A DNA stretch of 64,000 bases from Natrinema gelatinilyticum (GTDB lineage: Archaea > Halobacteriota > Halobacteria > Halobacteriales > Natrialbaceae), in the NCBI RefSeq assembly GCF_024266705.1, contig NZ_CP100756.1:3348001-3412000 (forward strand), written 5' to 3'. Within the stretch, counting starts at the first letter, position 1. Each line of letters opens with the position of its first letter. A model generated the notes under the pieces. The model did no database searches. It worked only from the letters and a program-made list of their open reading frames with translations, and was not told the DNA's origin. Shown piece by piece: positions 14,038-22,465 of the stretch. The position numbers and the translations under genes are program-made.

Positions 14038-16980
14038 ATGAGAAGTATGAGTGAAGCGGATATCCACTTTGAATTCTATCGACATCTGGCGAATGCCATT
14101 GCGGATGACCCCCACCGGAACGGCCTCACATTCGGAGACGTCCGACCGGAATACGGGGAGAACATCAACGGGTTCGCCGATATAGTTTTATTCGAATCGA
14201 GCGGCAGTCCAGCGATGGTCATCGAAGCGAAGGCACCGAATGGGAGTGGTCGTTCTCGGAAGGACATCGATCCATACGCTCCGAAAGTCATCCGGCAAGC
14301 CTTCAATTATGCAGGGAACATTGGGGCTCCTTACTTCGCAACGTTCAACGGCGACCGTCTTGTCGTGTTCGACGCATACGAAGAAGGCGTGCCACTTCTC
14401 CAGCGGTCGACCAAATCGTACGAAATCGGCAGCCTCGATAAATTCGCCGACACGTTCCTCAACGAAATCGCTCGTATCCGCGCTGGCGATGCGCAATGGG
14501 ACGCAGACGACGACGCGTTCGTTGAGAGGATGAAATCGCTTCACGAGAAGATTTCACCCAAACTAGAGTTGGAGCTGAAACAGCATCTTGACGACGACGA
14601 GGATTTTCAGATACGATTTGAACGTTGGACTGACACACAGGGGATTGATTACACAGATGCGGATGAGGACGAGCGTGCAGAGGTTCGGGCGGAATTTGCC
14701 GATCAAGCTGCCTACTTGCTGATCAACAAGATTTTGTTCTACAAAATTCTTGAATCCAGTCCGACCTACGCTGACGAGATCAAATCGATGGCCGTCAGCC
14801 AGTTCCGCGTCAAGGAGGATCTTGAGGAGTATTTCAAGCACGTCGTCACGGAGATCAACTTTGAGGCGATCTTCGATCACGACGAGATTTACAGTGAAAT
14901 CCCCCTTGGTGAGGTTTCCAATCGCATACGCGACTTCGTGATTGAACTGGACGATCAAAACCTCACCCAGTTCGACTCGGACGTCATCGGCCGCATCTAC
15001 GAAGGAGTAATCCCTGCCGATCGTAGGCACGAAATGGGCGAATATTACACTCCTCCCGCAATCTGCGACCTGATCACACGCCTTTGCATTGATGACGGGG
15101 ACGACGAGGTGATGGACCCGGCGTGTGGAAGCGGTGGATTCCTTGTGAGCACTTATAATCGAAAGAGAGATCTGTTGCCTGAACAGGGATCCGGACATGA
15201 ACAAATTCTAAGTCACATTCACGGAGTCGATATTAACCGTTTTCCTGCCCACTTGAGTGCGATTAACCTCTCCATCCAAGACCTCACCTCGCACACAGAA
15301 ACAGTGAACGTCGAGGTAAGCGACTTCTTTAATATCAATCCCGACACCCTCCGGTTCGGACGCGTCAAAGCCGGTGCTGGCGGAAGCGAGTGGGAGAGCG
15401 GCGACGTTGAAGACGCCATCGGGGGGATGGACGCCGTCGTCGGCAATCCTCCATACATCCGCTACCAGAACATCGGCGACAAGGAGAACGTCCGAAGCCA
15501 CCTCGACGGACTTGACGCTGATTATTTATCAGGTTTCTCTGACATTTATAGCTACTTCATCACGCACTCGACAGAGTTCTTGAAGGAAGGCGGAAAACTC
15601 GGGTTTATCACCAGCGACCGGTGGTTGAGCAGCCAGTACGGCGAAGACTTGCAACAATTCCTCTTAGACAACTTCAAAATCCACGCCGTGATCCGATTCG
15701 CTTCGCAGACGTTCGACGACGCTCTGATCGGTGCGACTGTCCTCATCATCGAAAAGTGTGAGGAGGAGTGGGAAAGGGATGACAATCGGGTGAAGTTCTT
15801 GAAAATCAAAGAGCAGATGGACTTGGACGACATCGCCGAGGAGGTTGAGCAAGAGTTTGAGAGTGACAAACTCATAATATCTGATGAGTATCGATTGCTC
15901 GCAACTAGCCAAGTAGCCCTCAGAGAGAACCCGAAGTGGAGTCTGTACTACAACGCGCCACCCGCCTACTTCGAACTGCTCCACGGAGAGGGAATCTGCG
16001 AGTTGCAGGACGTAGCCGACCTCCATCTCGGAAAGAAGGTGGGCGGAAACAATTACTTCTACCAACGAACGGAGGAGTGGGGGGAACTCGGCCTTGACGA
16101 CTACGTGTCCCCGGCGATCAAGGCAAGCGGGCAAATTCAGAAGATACGGTTCGACGACGAAGCAGCAACCGAGTGGGGGGTGCTAGACGTGCGCGACTTG
16201 GTCGAAGAGGCACTTGATGACGGCCACGAGTTCGGTGACACGAAATTACAGCACGTGAAAGAGTGGCTAGAGCGAAAGGGCCACGATACCCTATTGGAGT
16301 ACGTAGAAAAGGGTGAAGAGGAGGGGCATCAACACCACGACCGGTGCAAGCGACGAGATGTGTGGTTCGACATTGAGGACATCCGGAAGTACAGGCCCCC
16401 GGTGGTGATGGCAGAATTCCTGTGGACGCAGCATCGGGTGGTCTGGAACGAGGCCGATGCGTTTGCAGACTACCAATTCCACTGCATCAAGCCCGATGAC
16501 GAGATCGGTGATAAACTATTGGCGGGGGTCTTAAACTCGAAGTTGGCGTGGATGACGCGGGAACTTGAGGGCCGCGAGGCGAGTGGGCAGAGTATGACTC
16601 GCTCTCGGATGGCGCGTTATGAGGCCGAACAGATGTCAATCGTGGATCCGCGCAAGGTCACTGATAAAGAGGCGGAGCAAATCGTCGAAGCATTTGAGGA
16701 GTTGATGACGGCGGAGGACGAAGCAGAAGAACCGGACGAATCGGAGGCCGTCGAGGAAGCACGAGATGAGTTAGACGAAGCAGTTCTCGCTGTTATTGGC
16801 GCAGAGGACAGGTTGGACGAAGTGATGCAGGCGGTTGAGGCATTGGTCGCGAATCGTCGTGAGGGGGCCGGTGAGGAGACCGAGGTGCTGGTTGACAGGA
16901 CAGAGGAGAAAGAGATCATCGAACTAGAAGGTGTGGTTGAGGCGAGGGAGAGTACTCGCCTAACCGACTTCACCGAGTAA
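14038..16980 (+). CDS. Single-polypeptide restriction-modification enzyme (type IIG-like: nuclease + N6-adenine methylase + TRD)
   Basis: The 980-residue protein has an N-terminal PD-(D/E)xK-type nuclease region resembling the HsdR N-domain (D48 in FADIVLFE, E63-x-K65 in VIEAKAP), then a gamma-type N6-adenine methylase with SAM motif I DPACGSGGF (about residues 360-368) and catalytic NPPY (about 469-472). The C-terminal part (about 640-880) is a target-recognition region, followed by an acidic coiled coil (about 895-960). Fusion of cutting, methylation and recognition in one chain is the type IIG (Eco57I-like) layout. It stands alone, with no separate specificity subunit. It probably protects host and element against other DNA. 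Start at ATG 14038; ATG 14047 is equally plausible. An AT-rich CTTAAG lies about 20 bp upstream. Confidence 0.85.
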   Translation: MRSMSEADIHFEFYRHLANAIADDPHRNGLTFGDVRPEYGENINGFADIVLFESSGSPAMVIEAKAPNGSGRSRKDIDPYAPKVIRQAFNYAGNIGAPYFATFNGDRLVVFDAYEEGVPLLQRSTKSYEIGSLDKFADTFLNEIARIRAGDAQWDADDDAFVERMKSLHEKISPKLELELKQHLDDDEDFQIRFERWTDTQGIDYTDADEDERAEVRAEFADQAAYLLINKILFYKILESSPTYADEIKSMAVSQFRVKEDLEEYFKHVVTEINFEAIFDHDEIYSEIPLGEVSNRIRDFVIELDDQNLTQFDSDVIGRIYEGVIPADRRHEMGEYYTPPAICDLITRLCIDDGDDEVMDPACGSGGFLVSTYNRKRDLLPEQGSGHEQILSHIHGVDINRFPAHLSAINLSIQDLTSHTETVNVEVSDFFNINPDTLRFGRVKAGAGGSEWESGDVEDAIGGMDAVVGNPPYIRYQNIGDKENVRSHLDGLDADYLSGFSDIYSYFITHSTEFLKEGGKLGFITSDRWLSSQYGEDLQQFLLDNFKIHAVIRFASQTFDDALIGATVLIIEKCEEEWERDDNRVKFLKIKEQMDLDDIAEEVEQEFESDKLIISDEYRLLATSQVALRENPKWSLYYNAPPAYFELLHGEGICELQDVADLHLGKKVGGNNYFYQRTEEWGELGLDDYVSPAIKASGQIQKIRFDDEAATEWGVLDVRDLVEEALDDGHEFGDTKLQHVKEWLERKGHDTLLEYVEKGEEEGHQHHDRCKRRDVWFDIEDIRKYRPPVVMAEFLWTQHRVVWNEADAFADYQFHCIKPDDEIGDKLLAGVLNSKLAWMTRELEGREASGQSMTRSRMARYEAEQMSIVDPRKVTDKEAEQIVEAFEELMTAEDEAEEPDESEAVEEARDELDEAVLAVIGAEDRLDEVMQAVEALVANRREGAGEETEVLVDRTEEKEIIELEGVVEARESTRLTDFTE

Positions 16981-17281
16981 CTTTACTTAGCCCCGCCCGG
17001 ACTGCTTGATTTCGTTCATCATATCGAGCACCCAATGATCCACTCATATGGGGGTCGAAGAGTACAACAGCCGAAGCTGAGTTCTTCGAGAAAGTCCCGT
17101 GGTTAGAACGGTGTCAATCTGGGCAGATCACTCGCCAATGTTGGTTTAGCTCTGAAACGACTGTTTGCGGCCGATTAGGGACAATACTATTTACTTTCAT
17201 CCGGAGAAAACACACTCGTTTCGACCGTGGATGAACGGCATTTATTGAGCATTCCTGTTCAACTATCCAGTGAGTGCCCTC
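16981..17281. other. Intergenic stretch with a possible gene fragment
   Basis: No complete gene is seen. A frame from about 17050 to 17226 reads protein-like (AEFFEKVPWLERCQSGQITR), but an in-frame start exists only if one G of the GGGGG run at about 17048 is removed, so it may be a decayed fragment. The remainder is unassigned. Confidence 0.3.
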
Positions 17282-17476
17282 TCAACTTGACTCTGAATCT
17301 CCAATCTCGAATTTGTCGACAGCCTCTCTGGGAACGATATCCTGCTCAACGAATCGATCGGCAGCCAACTGCCACGCCCATTGCGATAACTCTAGATCCA
17401 CAGCTTCGTAGTGAACGGAGAACTCAGTCAGTGCGACGGCAATCAAGAGGTCCTCCTGTCGATCAGTGAGATGCAT
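17282..17476 (-). CDS. 64-residue acidic hypothetical protein
   Basis: The frame starts ATG at 17474-17476 (MHLTDRQEDLLIAVALTEFS) and is mostly helical, with an acidic composition typical of haloarchaea (AVDLELSQWAWQLAADRFVE). It is divergent from the gene at 17485. No family recognised. Confidence 0.5.
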   Translation of the reverse strand: MHLTDRQEDLLIAVALTEFSVHYEAVDLELSQWAWQLAADRFVEQDIVPREAVDKFEIGDSESS

Positions 17477-17484
17477 CGCCGCTG

Positions 17485-18087
17485 TTGGCCGCGGCTTGGT
17501 ATTTGAATTATCGTCCCAGAGAAACGCCGACAGGGGTGGGAGGCGCCGGCGTTGAGTTTCCCGATAGGTGGTGTGTCAATCGGGGTGATCTGAGATCGGG
17601 TGACAATGTGGCTATTGACTTCACGTTGGAACGATCCGAACGAGTTGGCACCGTAATCGACGTTGGCGGAATCCACGACGGAGGCGTCTTCCCGCAGCAG
17701 GAGGCCTTGGTTCGTCGGGCTGTCGATGACGTCCTCGAGTCACCGAACGACCAGCCACAACTGACGGCGACCGAAACCCACCATCACTGTCTCCTCGAGC
17801 AGCAGTTCGATGGAGCGCGTATCGCGGCAGGCGAAACCATCCCTTGCCGTGACTGTGGTGACCATCTCCACGAAGGGCGTCCGATAAGCGCTCGAGCCTG
17901 CCGGTACTCCGACGAGCCAGTCTACACGATCGCAGCGATCTACTGTGCTGACTGTGCTCCGACAGATCTGACGGAGACGGCACCAGGACGAGTTGACGTC
18001 CTCCTCGAGGCTGACCTGGGACTCGCGATGGCCGGGCAGACACACTGGACGATCCTCGTCGATCCGACAGTCGTGGCCACCGCCTGA
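17485..18087 (+). CDS. Hypothetical zinc-binding protein
   Basis: The open frame holds a convincing acidic domain from about residue 75 on: ATETHHHCLLEQQFDGARIA, a zinc-finger-like CRDCGDHLHEG and a later CADCAP pair (about residues 122-165), then RVDVLLEADLGLAMAGQTHW. The four cysteines would form a split zinc knuckle. The start is uncertain: the first codon available is TTG at 17485, and the first 50 residues look less like haloarchaeal protein, so the true start may be internal or the 5' end may be rearranged. Found among element regulators; function unknown. Confidence 0.45.
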   Translation: MAAAWYLNYRPRETPTGVGGAGVEFPDRWCVNRGDLRSGDNVAIDFTLERSERVGTVIDVGGIHDGGVFPQQEALVRRAVDDVLESPNDQPQLTATETHHHCLLEQQFDGARIAAGETIPCRDCGDHLHEGRPISARACRYSDEPVYTIAAIYCADCAPTDLTETAPGRVDVLLEADLGLAMAGQTHWTILVDPTVVATA

Positions 18088-18283
18088 ACACCACTCCTCC
18101 GCATAGTCTCCCCGAACGGTGCTCCCTTCACGAACGGCCAGTCATCAGCGGCCACGACGTCGCCGGTCGCCTTGCGCTCGAGACGGACACCCCATCCGTC
18201 GCGATAGCGACAGTGCTGTGCCCTCTGGTCAACCACCGAGTTCCGTTCTGGCGAACGATACCCCCACATCTTCGATTTCCACG

Positions 18284-18490
18284 ATGACATCCAACAGTCC
18301 CGACAACGACGCATCGATTCACAAGCGACTCGCACAGCTTGAAGCCCGTGTCAACGATCTCGAGAGCGAGAACGACACCCTTCAAGAGACAGTATCCGAA
18401 CAGTGCGTTCCGACCAAGCTGGCCGATCTCGAGACTCGAGGCGAACCGGTCGAACTCTCGTGTGGACAATGTAGGGGCGACGATCGTTGA
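18284..18490 (+). CDS. Truncated coiled-coil protein
   Basis: ATG at 18284 opens a 68-residue frame with a heptad-repeat coiled coil (HKRLAQLEARVNDLESENDT). Many haloarchaeal virus and plasmid proteins begin this way and continue for another 150-200 residues. Here the frame ends shortly after the coil, and no continuation is obvious in the other frames, so it looks like a 5' remnant. A TATA-like box was not identified. Confidence 0.45.
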   Translation: MTSNSPDNDASIHKRLAQLEARVNDLESENDTLQETVSEQCVPTKLADLETRGEPVELSCGQCRGDDR

Positions 18491-18582
18491 CGACCAGCTA
18501 TTGAGATCGGCCAACTGTCCTAACAAACGGTGATGGAACTGGCCAGACAGATACTGCGGGAAGGGCAGGTAAGTTGTCAAAC

Positions 18583-19128
18583 TTAGAGAACAGTGATAAC
18601 AGATAGAGTCGCCCAGATTACTGCTAATGTCATCGTTATATAGTGACTCTTTTCCTGCCCTTTTAGCCGAATTCCTTGTTTAAGGGTCTCTGCATTTAGT
18701 GTTCTTTTTGGACTCCAAGGGTCCCATTGGAGTATCTCTGGGTCTCCCTCTTTGACTTTCGCAAATAGAACCCCATTAGGGCCAATTCCGTTTTTTATTC
18801 CAAATCCGATGACTTCTCCTAAATCTCTTGGCCGACCTTTTGCCAAGCAGATTTGTTCAGGTTCCCCCTCAATACCAAATATGAAATCTGCTCCACTTGC
18901 GACTTCTTTGAATCCTTCTTCACCTTCAATCACATATCCGAGATGAACAGCGTCGCTTGTTTGATCGAAGTATGCCCGCCAAGTAGTGAGTTTTTCAAGG
19001 CCTTCTGAAGCATTCCTAACAAATAATTTCGGATAGACGATTGGAGATAAAATAACGCCAAAGGAAGTAAGCACGGTCCCTATTTTCATCAATTCACTAA
19101 TTGGAAAGCCACTGAAAATACAACACAT
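18583..19128 (-). CDS. Hypothetical membrane protein (two TM segments)
   Basis: The 181-residue product has an N-terminal hydrophobic segment (about residues 15-36, GTVLTSFGVILSPIVYPKLF), a soluble central domain with GDPEILQWDPWSPKR, and a C-terminal membrane segment (YITMTLAVIWATLSVITVL). Encoding DNA is AT-rich compared with the chromosome. It resembles in layout the other two-TM element proteins (11678, 22466) but shares no clear motif. A hairpin repeat lies about 110 bp upstream of its start. Confidence 0.55.
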   Translation of the reverse strand: MCCIFSGFPISELMKIGTVLTSFGVILSPIVYPKLFVRNASEGLEKLTTWRAYFDQTSDAVHLGYVIEGEEGFKEVASGADFIFGIEGEPEQICLAKGRPRDLGEVIGFGIKNGIGPNGVLFAKVKEGDPEILQWDPWSPKRTLNAETLKQGIRLKGQEKSHYITMTLAVIWATLSVITVL

Positions 19129-19238
19129 GTCGAATAAAATGTCATACAGGGATTCCTAAAAGATATTTCGATAATCCCGCCGCCCTTCCCGCCTAGTCCA
19201 TCCGGTTAGCGTAATCACTGTGCTTGGTCTATTCTCCC

Positions 19239-19285
19239 TTGGCCCCACTGGCAGAGCGGGGCCAAGTACCGGTCAACGATCACTG
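19239..19285. repeat. Hairpin-containing direct repeat, copy 1
   Basis: A 47-bp unit starts with TTGGCCCC, has an 11-base loop, then GGGGCCAA (perfect 8-bp stem) and continues AGTACCGGTCAACGATCACT. It is nearly identical to 19521-19566. Confidence 0.8.
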
Positions 19286-19290
19286 AGACA

Positions 19291-19428
19291 CTATAGGAGT
19301 ACTAACTCTCTTTCCTCAGCTAATTCTTCAATCTCTCTCTTGAATTCATGGAATTCGTCAAGCTCATCTGCATTTTGGGGAGCGGCGAGTACGATCTCAC
19401 AAGTTATGGAACATTTGGCGCTGACCAT
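19291..19428 (-). CDS. 45-residue charged microprotein between hairpin repeats
   Basis: ATG at 19426-19428 begins MVSAKCSITCEIVLAAPQNA and ends in an acidic helix (DEFHEFKREIEELAEERELV). The helical, heptad-like C-terminus suggests a dimerising microprotein. It lies between two copies of a 46-47-bp hairpin repeat. Too short for homology judgement; the even codon use favours a real gene. Confidence 0.4.
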   Translation of the reverse strand: MVSAKCSITCEIVLAAPQNADELDEFHEFKREIEELAEERELVLL

Positions 19429-19520
19429 GGATATTAGTATTCGATATCACCACATAAACCCGTATCCACGAAACCGCGGACACTCAGTGGAGCTACCAGT
19501 ATCATTTAGGAGTACTCTCT

Positions 19521-19566
19521 TTGGCCCATTGGTAGAGCGGGGCCAAGTACCGGCCAACGATCACTG
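19521..19566. repeat. Hairpin-containing direct repeat, copy 2
   Basis: This second copy has stem TTGGCCC/GGGCCAA and the same AGTACCGGCCAACGATCACT tail (one change). A short AGGAGTACT...CTCTCTTT motif is also shared next to both copies (at about 19295 and 19508), so a larger block was duplicated and then diverged. Confidence 0.8.
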
Positions 19567-19676
19567 GCATTCCCAGACTTTGAGCTAAGAGAGTTCATCT
19601 CGAGTTGTCGACCCACCGGACGGCAGATCTCATGATCCCGGGGCGACTGCGGTGGCGAGTGCGAACCAGCCGTTGT

Positions 19677-19919
19677 TCACGCGTCGTCGCTGTCGTCGAC
19701 TTCAAGGCGTCCGTCGCCGGACACCGTTATCTTGTACCCGTAATACGGGAATACGAGGTGACCCCGGCCAGCGGTGAATATCGAGTCGAGTGCCTCTGGT
19801 TCGATGACTTCGTAGAGGGGAGGAAGGTTGGTCGGAGCGACGCCCTCACGTTCTGCAACGGTTTCGATAACGCGTGTGCTGAGCGACTCCACTACTGTGT
19901 CTGACTTCTCAATCGTCAT
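19677..19919 (-). CDS. HalOD1 output-domain protein
   Basis: The 80-residue protein consists of one domain: VVESLSTRVIETVAEREGVA, then NLPPLYEVIEPEALDSIF and FPYYGYKITVSGDGRLEV. This fits the haloarchaeal HalOD1 domain, a small output module found alone or at the end of signalling proteins. Stand-alone copies are thought to act in signal transduction, but no mechanism is established. It lies upstream of another regulator gene on the same strand. Confidence 0.7.
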   Translation of the reverse strand: MTIEKSDTVVESLSTRVIETVAEREGVAPTNLPPLYEVIEPEALDSIFTAGRGHLVFPYYGYKITVSGDGRLEVDDSDDA

Positions 19920-19984
19920 CTGTTCCCATCCCTACTGCTCGCTTCCAGAATCAGTGTCTTAGTGGTTGCGCCTCTTACTCACGG

Positions 19985-20326
19985 TCACTCGTCCGTGAAT
20001 TCAGTCACATGGCTGTCAAGCACCTCTAAGAGTGGTCGAATGTGGTCGAACGCAGGCCCCTTCTCGACCTCGTGTGTATTCTTGTCCCAGCGGATGAACC
20101 CATACGCTTCTAATTTCGGGAGGTGCTTGTGGTGCATGGCAGTCTGAAGATGGTCACGGTCCGCTCTGGTGTGGCTCTCCTTCACTGCTCCTTCCGCGTG
20201 GACTCGATCGGATTGCGGATTGTGATCGAGGAGTGCAACAAGTACCCGTCGTCGGTGATGGCTCGCCAATGCGTCGAACGCGTCATCCAGCATCGACGCG
20301 CTCCGTCGTTCCCTTCCCTCAGTCAT
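19985..20326 (-). CDS. Winged-helix regulator (DUF7344-like)
   Basis: The 113-residue product starts MTEGRERRSASMLDDAFDAL and carries LASHHRRRVLVALLDHNPQS and LQTAMHHKHLPKLEAYGFIR, matching the haloarchaeal winged-helix family also seen at 6475-6819. A longer frame to 20392 exists, but ATG at 20326 is the first start that precedes the domain at normal distance. The gene faces the same way as the HalOD1 and Lrp genes. Probably a transcription regulator of element genes. Confidence 0.7.
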   Translation of the reverse strand: MTEGRERRSASMLDDAFDALASHHRRRVLVALLDHNPQSDRVHAEGAVKESHTRADRDHLQTAMHHKHLPKLEAYGFIRWDKNTHEVEKGPAFDHIRPLLEVLDSHVTEFTDE

Positions 20327-20450
20327 GGTACAAATCCACATACCGGTTATTTCGGCAAGAGTGTTGCGCATAACACAACCTACTGGTTGCAAATTCCGCA
20401 GCTCAATTTGGATATCGCACGGAATATCCCACCCGTGATCCGTCGAACCA

Positions 20451-20975
20451 CTATTCGGACGGGGACCTCTTAAAGTGGCTCCAGGGTTGAACGTAGTGGT
20501 TGGTGATGATTTCCGAGCTGTGGATCGTGATGCCGTACTCGTTCAACGCTCTGGTCGTGCGCGTGAGATCCTTAGTGGTCGTGGCGACGGCCTGAACGTA
20601 GAGGTTGCGCTCGCCGGTGACCATCTCGATCACGTCGATGACGCCGTCCACTGCTAATATCTCCCGTGCGATGGTCGAACGGGAGTCGGGATCTGCCGTA
20701 CACACAAACAGGAGTGTGAGCGGAAAGCCAGCGCGTTCGTAGTTGATCTGGGGGGCGTAGCCCTCTATCACGCTCGTGTCTTCCAACTTGTCGATTCGGT
20801 TGCGAACGGTGCTTGCGGAAACTGCCACCTCGTCTGCGATTTCCTGGATCGTGATGTTGCGCGCGTCCCGCTGAAGCGAGTACAGCACTTCCCGGTCTAC
20901 CTCGTCTAACGTGACCTCTGCATCAGTCTCCGCGTCATCGTCTGCCTGTCTCTCAGGTGTGGAATCGTCGTCCAT
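20451..20975 (-). CDS. Lrp/AsnC-family transcription regulator
   Basis: The 174-residue protein has an N-terminal acidic extension, an Lrp-type HTH (VDREVLYSLQRDARNITIQE then IADEVAVSASTVRNRIDKLE), and a C-terminal RAM/AsnC ligand-binding domain with the turn VTGERNLYVQAVATTTKDLT. Lrp proteins form octamers that sense amino acids or other small ligands. Start taken at ATG 20973-20975 (MDDDSTPERQ); a longer frame exists to 21059. It lies next to the long non-coding segment (20976-22078) and may regulate it. Confidence 0.8.
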   Translation of the reverse strand: MDDDSTPERQADDDAETDAEVTLDEVDREVLYSLQRDARNITIQEIADEVAVSASTVRNRIDKLEDTSVIEGYAPQINYERAGFPLTLLFVCTADPDSRSTIAREILAVDGVIDVIEMVTGERNLYVQAVATTTKDLTRTTRALNEYGITIHSSEIITNHYVQPWSHFKRSPSE

Positions 20976-21197
20976 AGTGTGATTACTGATGCCACGGGGA
21001 AGAATATCTATCCCCGCGAAGATCCCCTGTGACTGCCCTCGAGATCGCGGCATCGACACACTCGAGGACGGTGGGTCGCGATCGTCTCATCGTCGACGGC
21101 ACCAGTTCGTCGTTAACCACAGTAAAGAATTGTATTACTACTACCAAATCACAATGGAGCAAAACTCAAGTTAGAGGAACGGGTAACCACATCGTCC

Positions 21198-21326
21198 TTG
21201 TGTTACAGTGAGTGTCAATCCTGTGGCTTTGTTCTCCATGCACTGAGTATGACTGACCCCACACCGAGAAATTGGGATTCTTGCCCTGACTGTGGCAGTA
21301 CTAATTTCAGCCTTCCCGAGACATGA
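21198..21326 (+). CDS. Putative zinc-ribbon microprotein
   Basis: A 42-residue frame from TTG at 21198 reads CYSECQSCGFVLHALS, then CPDCGSTNFSLPET, i.e. two C-x-x-C knuckles spaced as in zinc ribbons. The ATG-started frame just upstream (21152) is out of register by one base, so the start is doubtful and the gene may be damaged. It resembles in type the zinc-ribbon protein at 22079. Confidence 0.35.
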   Translation: MCYSECQSCGFVLHALSMTDPTPRNWDSCPDCGSTNFSLPET

Positions 21327-21507
21327 GGAGGGCGACGGTCGTCGACGACCAGTTACCAGAGGCGACGATCGCCGCGAGCATCTGCGGGGATGCGATTTCG
21401 GTGCGAACTACTCTCCTGTTGATAGCCATGAATAATAAGTCTTCGTTACTTTTCAATATTCCATATTGTTATAAACATTCAAGTCCCCTGAAATTGTAGC
21501 CAGGATT

Positions 21508-21526
21508 GTTCACGTCAAACGTGAAC
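21508..21526. promoter_or_regulatory. Stem-loop
   Basis: GTTCACG (21508-21514), a five-base loop, then CGTGAAC (21520-21526): a perfect 7-bp inverted repeat that could be an operator or structured initiation element. Confidence 0.5.
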
Positions 21527-21561
21527 TCTGGCCTCTGTAGATGGCTGGTTGTGATAGGAGT

Positions 21562-21596
21562 GCCCCCCCCACCCACTCATCCACCCACCCACCCGC
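21562..21596 (-). other. G-quadruplex-type motif
   Basis: The minus strand carries GGGTGGGTGGGTGG, a short spacer, then GGGTGGGGGGGG, giving at least four G-triplets with one-base loops. The plus strand is correspondingly C-rich, with an 8-C run. Such a motif can fold in single-stranded DNA or RNA. Confidence 0.6.
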
Positions 21597-21616
21597 TTTG
21601 TGGCTTCATAACACCT

Positions 21617-21680
21617 CGTGGTCCCACAAGGCGAGATAACGGAAATTATCTCGAACCGTAGGTCGGTCCGTGGGACCACG
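21617..21680. repeat. Nested palindrome
   Basis: CGTGGTCCCAC (21617-21627) is perfectly complementary to GTGGGACCACG (21670-21680), and inside it GAGATAA (21633-21639) pairs with TTATCTC (21646-21652). The two nested inverted repeats could extrude as a cruciform or be bound by a dimeric protein. Confidence 0.75.
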
Positions 21681-22078
21681 AATTGAGAATGGATTCTCGA
21701 GTAGTCCCACATATCGAGATTAGATCGGACGGAGTTCTGATTGAGATTTCAAACGCGAGAACCCCCCTTTCGGTCCCTCCTACCCCTGGGGTTCGACCGG
21801 TAAGGTTGCCTTCCGTTCGTCGAACGGTCGTCCCTATCGGTTCGGTTCCGTCACTCGAGCCGCCCCATCAGTTCGGTCACCGGTTCGGTCGGATCGGTTC
21901 GAACTCGTCGGTCGACCGTCGATCGTGAGTGTCGGTCGGTCCGTCTCTCGAGTTCGCCACGGAATGAAGAACATCCTCGGAAGTGCCTCCCCGAGATAGA
22001 TGATTCGCTTAAAAAGGTGTTGTATAAACAGAAGTAGTGCTGACACTGATACCCCTCTAACTCAGATATGAAAAAAAA

Positions 22079-22273
22079 ATGCCCGACGGGGAGAGCGAAC
22101 GGACAATGGCCGAATGTCTCGCATGTGGTTCTGTCTATGCGTCTAAGGAATGGCCTGACGGGACAATTCAACCGATCGGGACGAGAAACGGTTGCTCGTG
22201 TGGATCAACTGAGTTTCAGGCCGTTGAAGATATAGACACTACCGAGCACTATGAAGACGAAATGGGTTTTTGA
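22079..22273 (+). CDS. Zinc-ribbon microprotein (64 residues)
   Basis: The product starts MPDGESERTMAECLACGSVY and has CLAC near residue 13 and CSC near residue 39, followed by GSTEFQAVEDIDTTEHYEDE. The spacing suits a compact zinc ribbon, and the acidic tail is haloarchaeal. An A-run (AAAAAAAA) directly precedes the ATG. Likely a DNA- or protein-binding accessory factor of the element; no specific function is known. Confidence 0.55.
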   Translation: MPDGESERTMAECLACGSVYASKEWPDGTIQPIGTRNGCSCGSTEFQAVEDIDTTEHYEDEMGF

Positions 22274-22465
22274 TAGCACTCTTTGGAGGTGCTGAGGAGC
22301 CTGCCGGCCAGACATCAGCCGAACCAGATAGGAACCAGGACTCAAGCGAAAATCCTACTCGCCGTCGCGCGCGGAATGTACAGTGCGCTCACCCCAAAAT
22401 CGAATATGGTGATTTTCGTCAGGCTACGGGTCGAAAGGAGAGTTCGGCGTGAGATCGATACAGAA

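Larger units (their letters stand above)
21420..22078. other. Long non-coding segment, candidate replication origin/control region
   Basis: About 0.65 kb without a credible gene holds, in order: an AT-rich tract (about 21425-21480), a stem-loop (21508-21526), a G-quadruplex-type motif on the minus strand (21562-21596), a nested palindrome (21617-21680) and a tract rich in TCGGTTCGG-like words (about 21836-21945). AT-rich tract plus palindromes plus short repeats is the usual make-up of an origin or partition/control site. No initiator gene is adjacent; the large HTH protein lies 2 kb away. Confidence 0.4.

Noticed and set aside
17227..17469. 80-codon plus-strand frame opposite the gene at 17282-17476
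   Set aside because: The minus-strand frame has a better amino-acid composition and start.
21836..21945. TCGGTTCGG-like repeats as true iterons
   Set aside because: The copies are irregular in spacing and orientation, and such words are common in this GC-rich DNA; kept only as part of the origin candidate.
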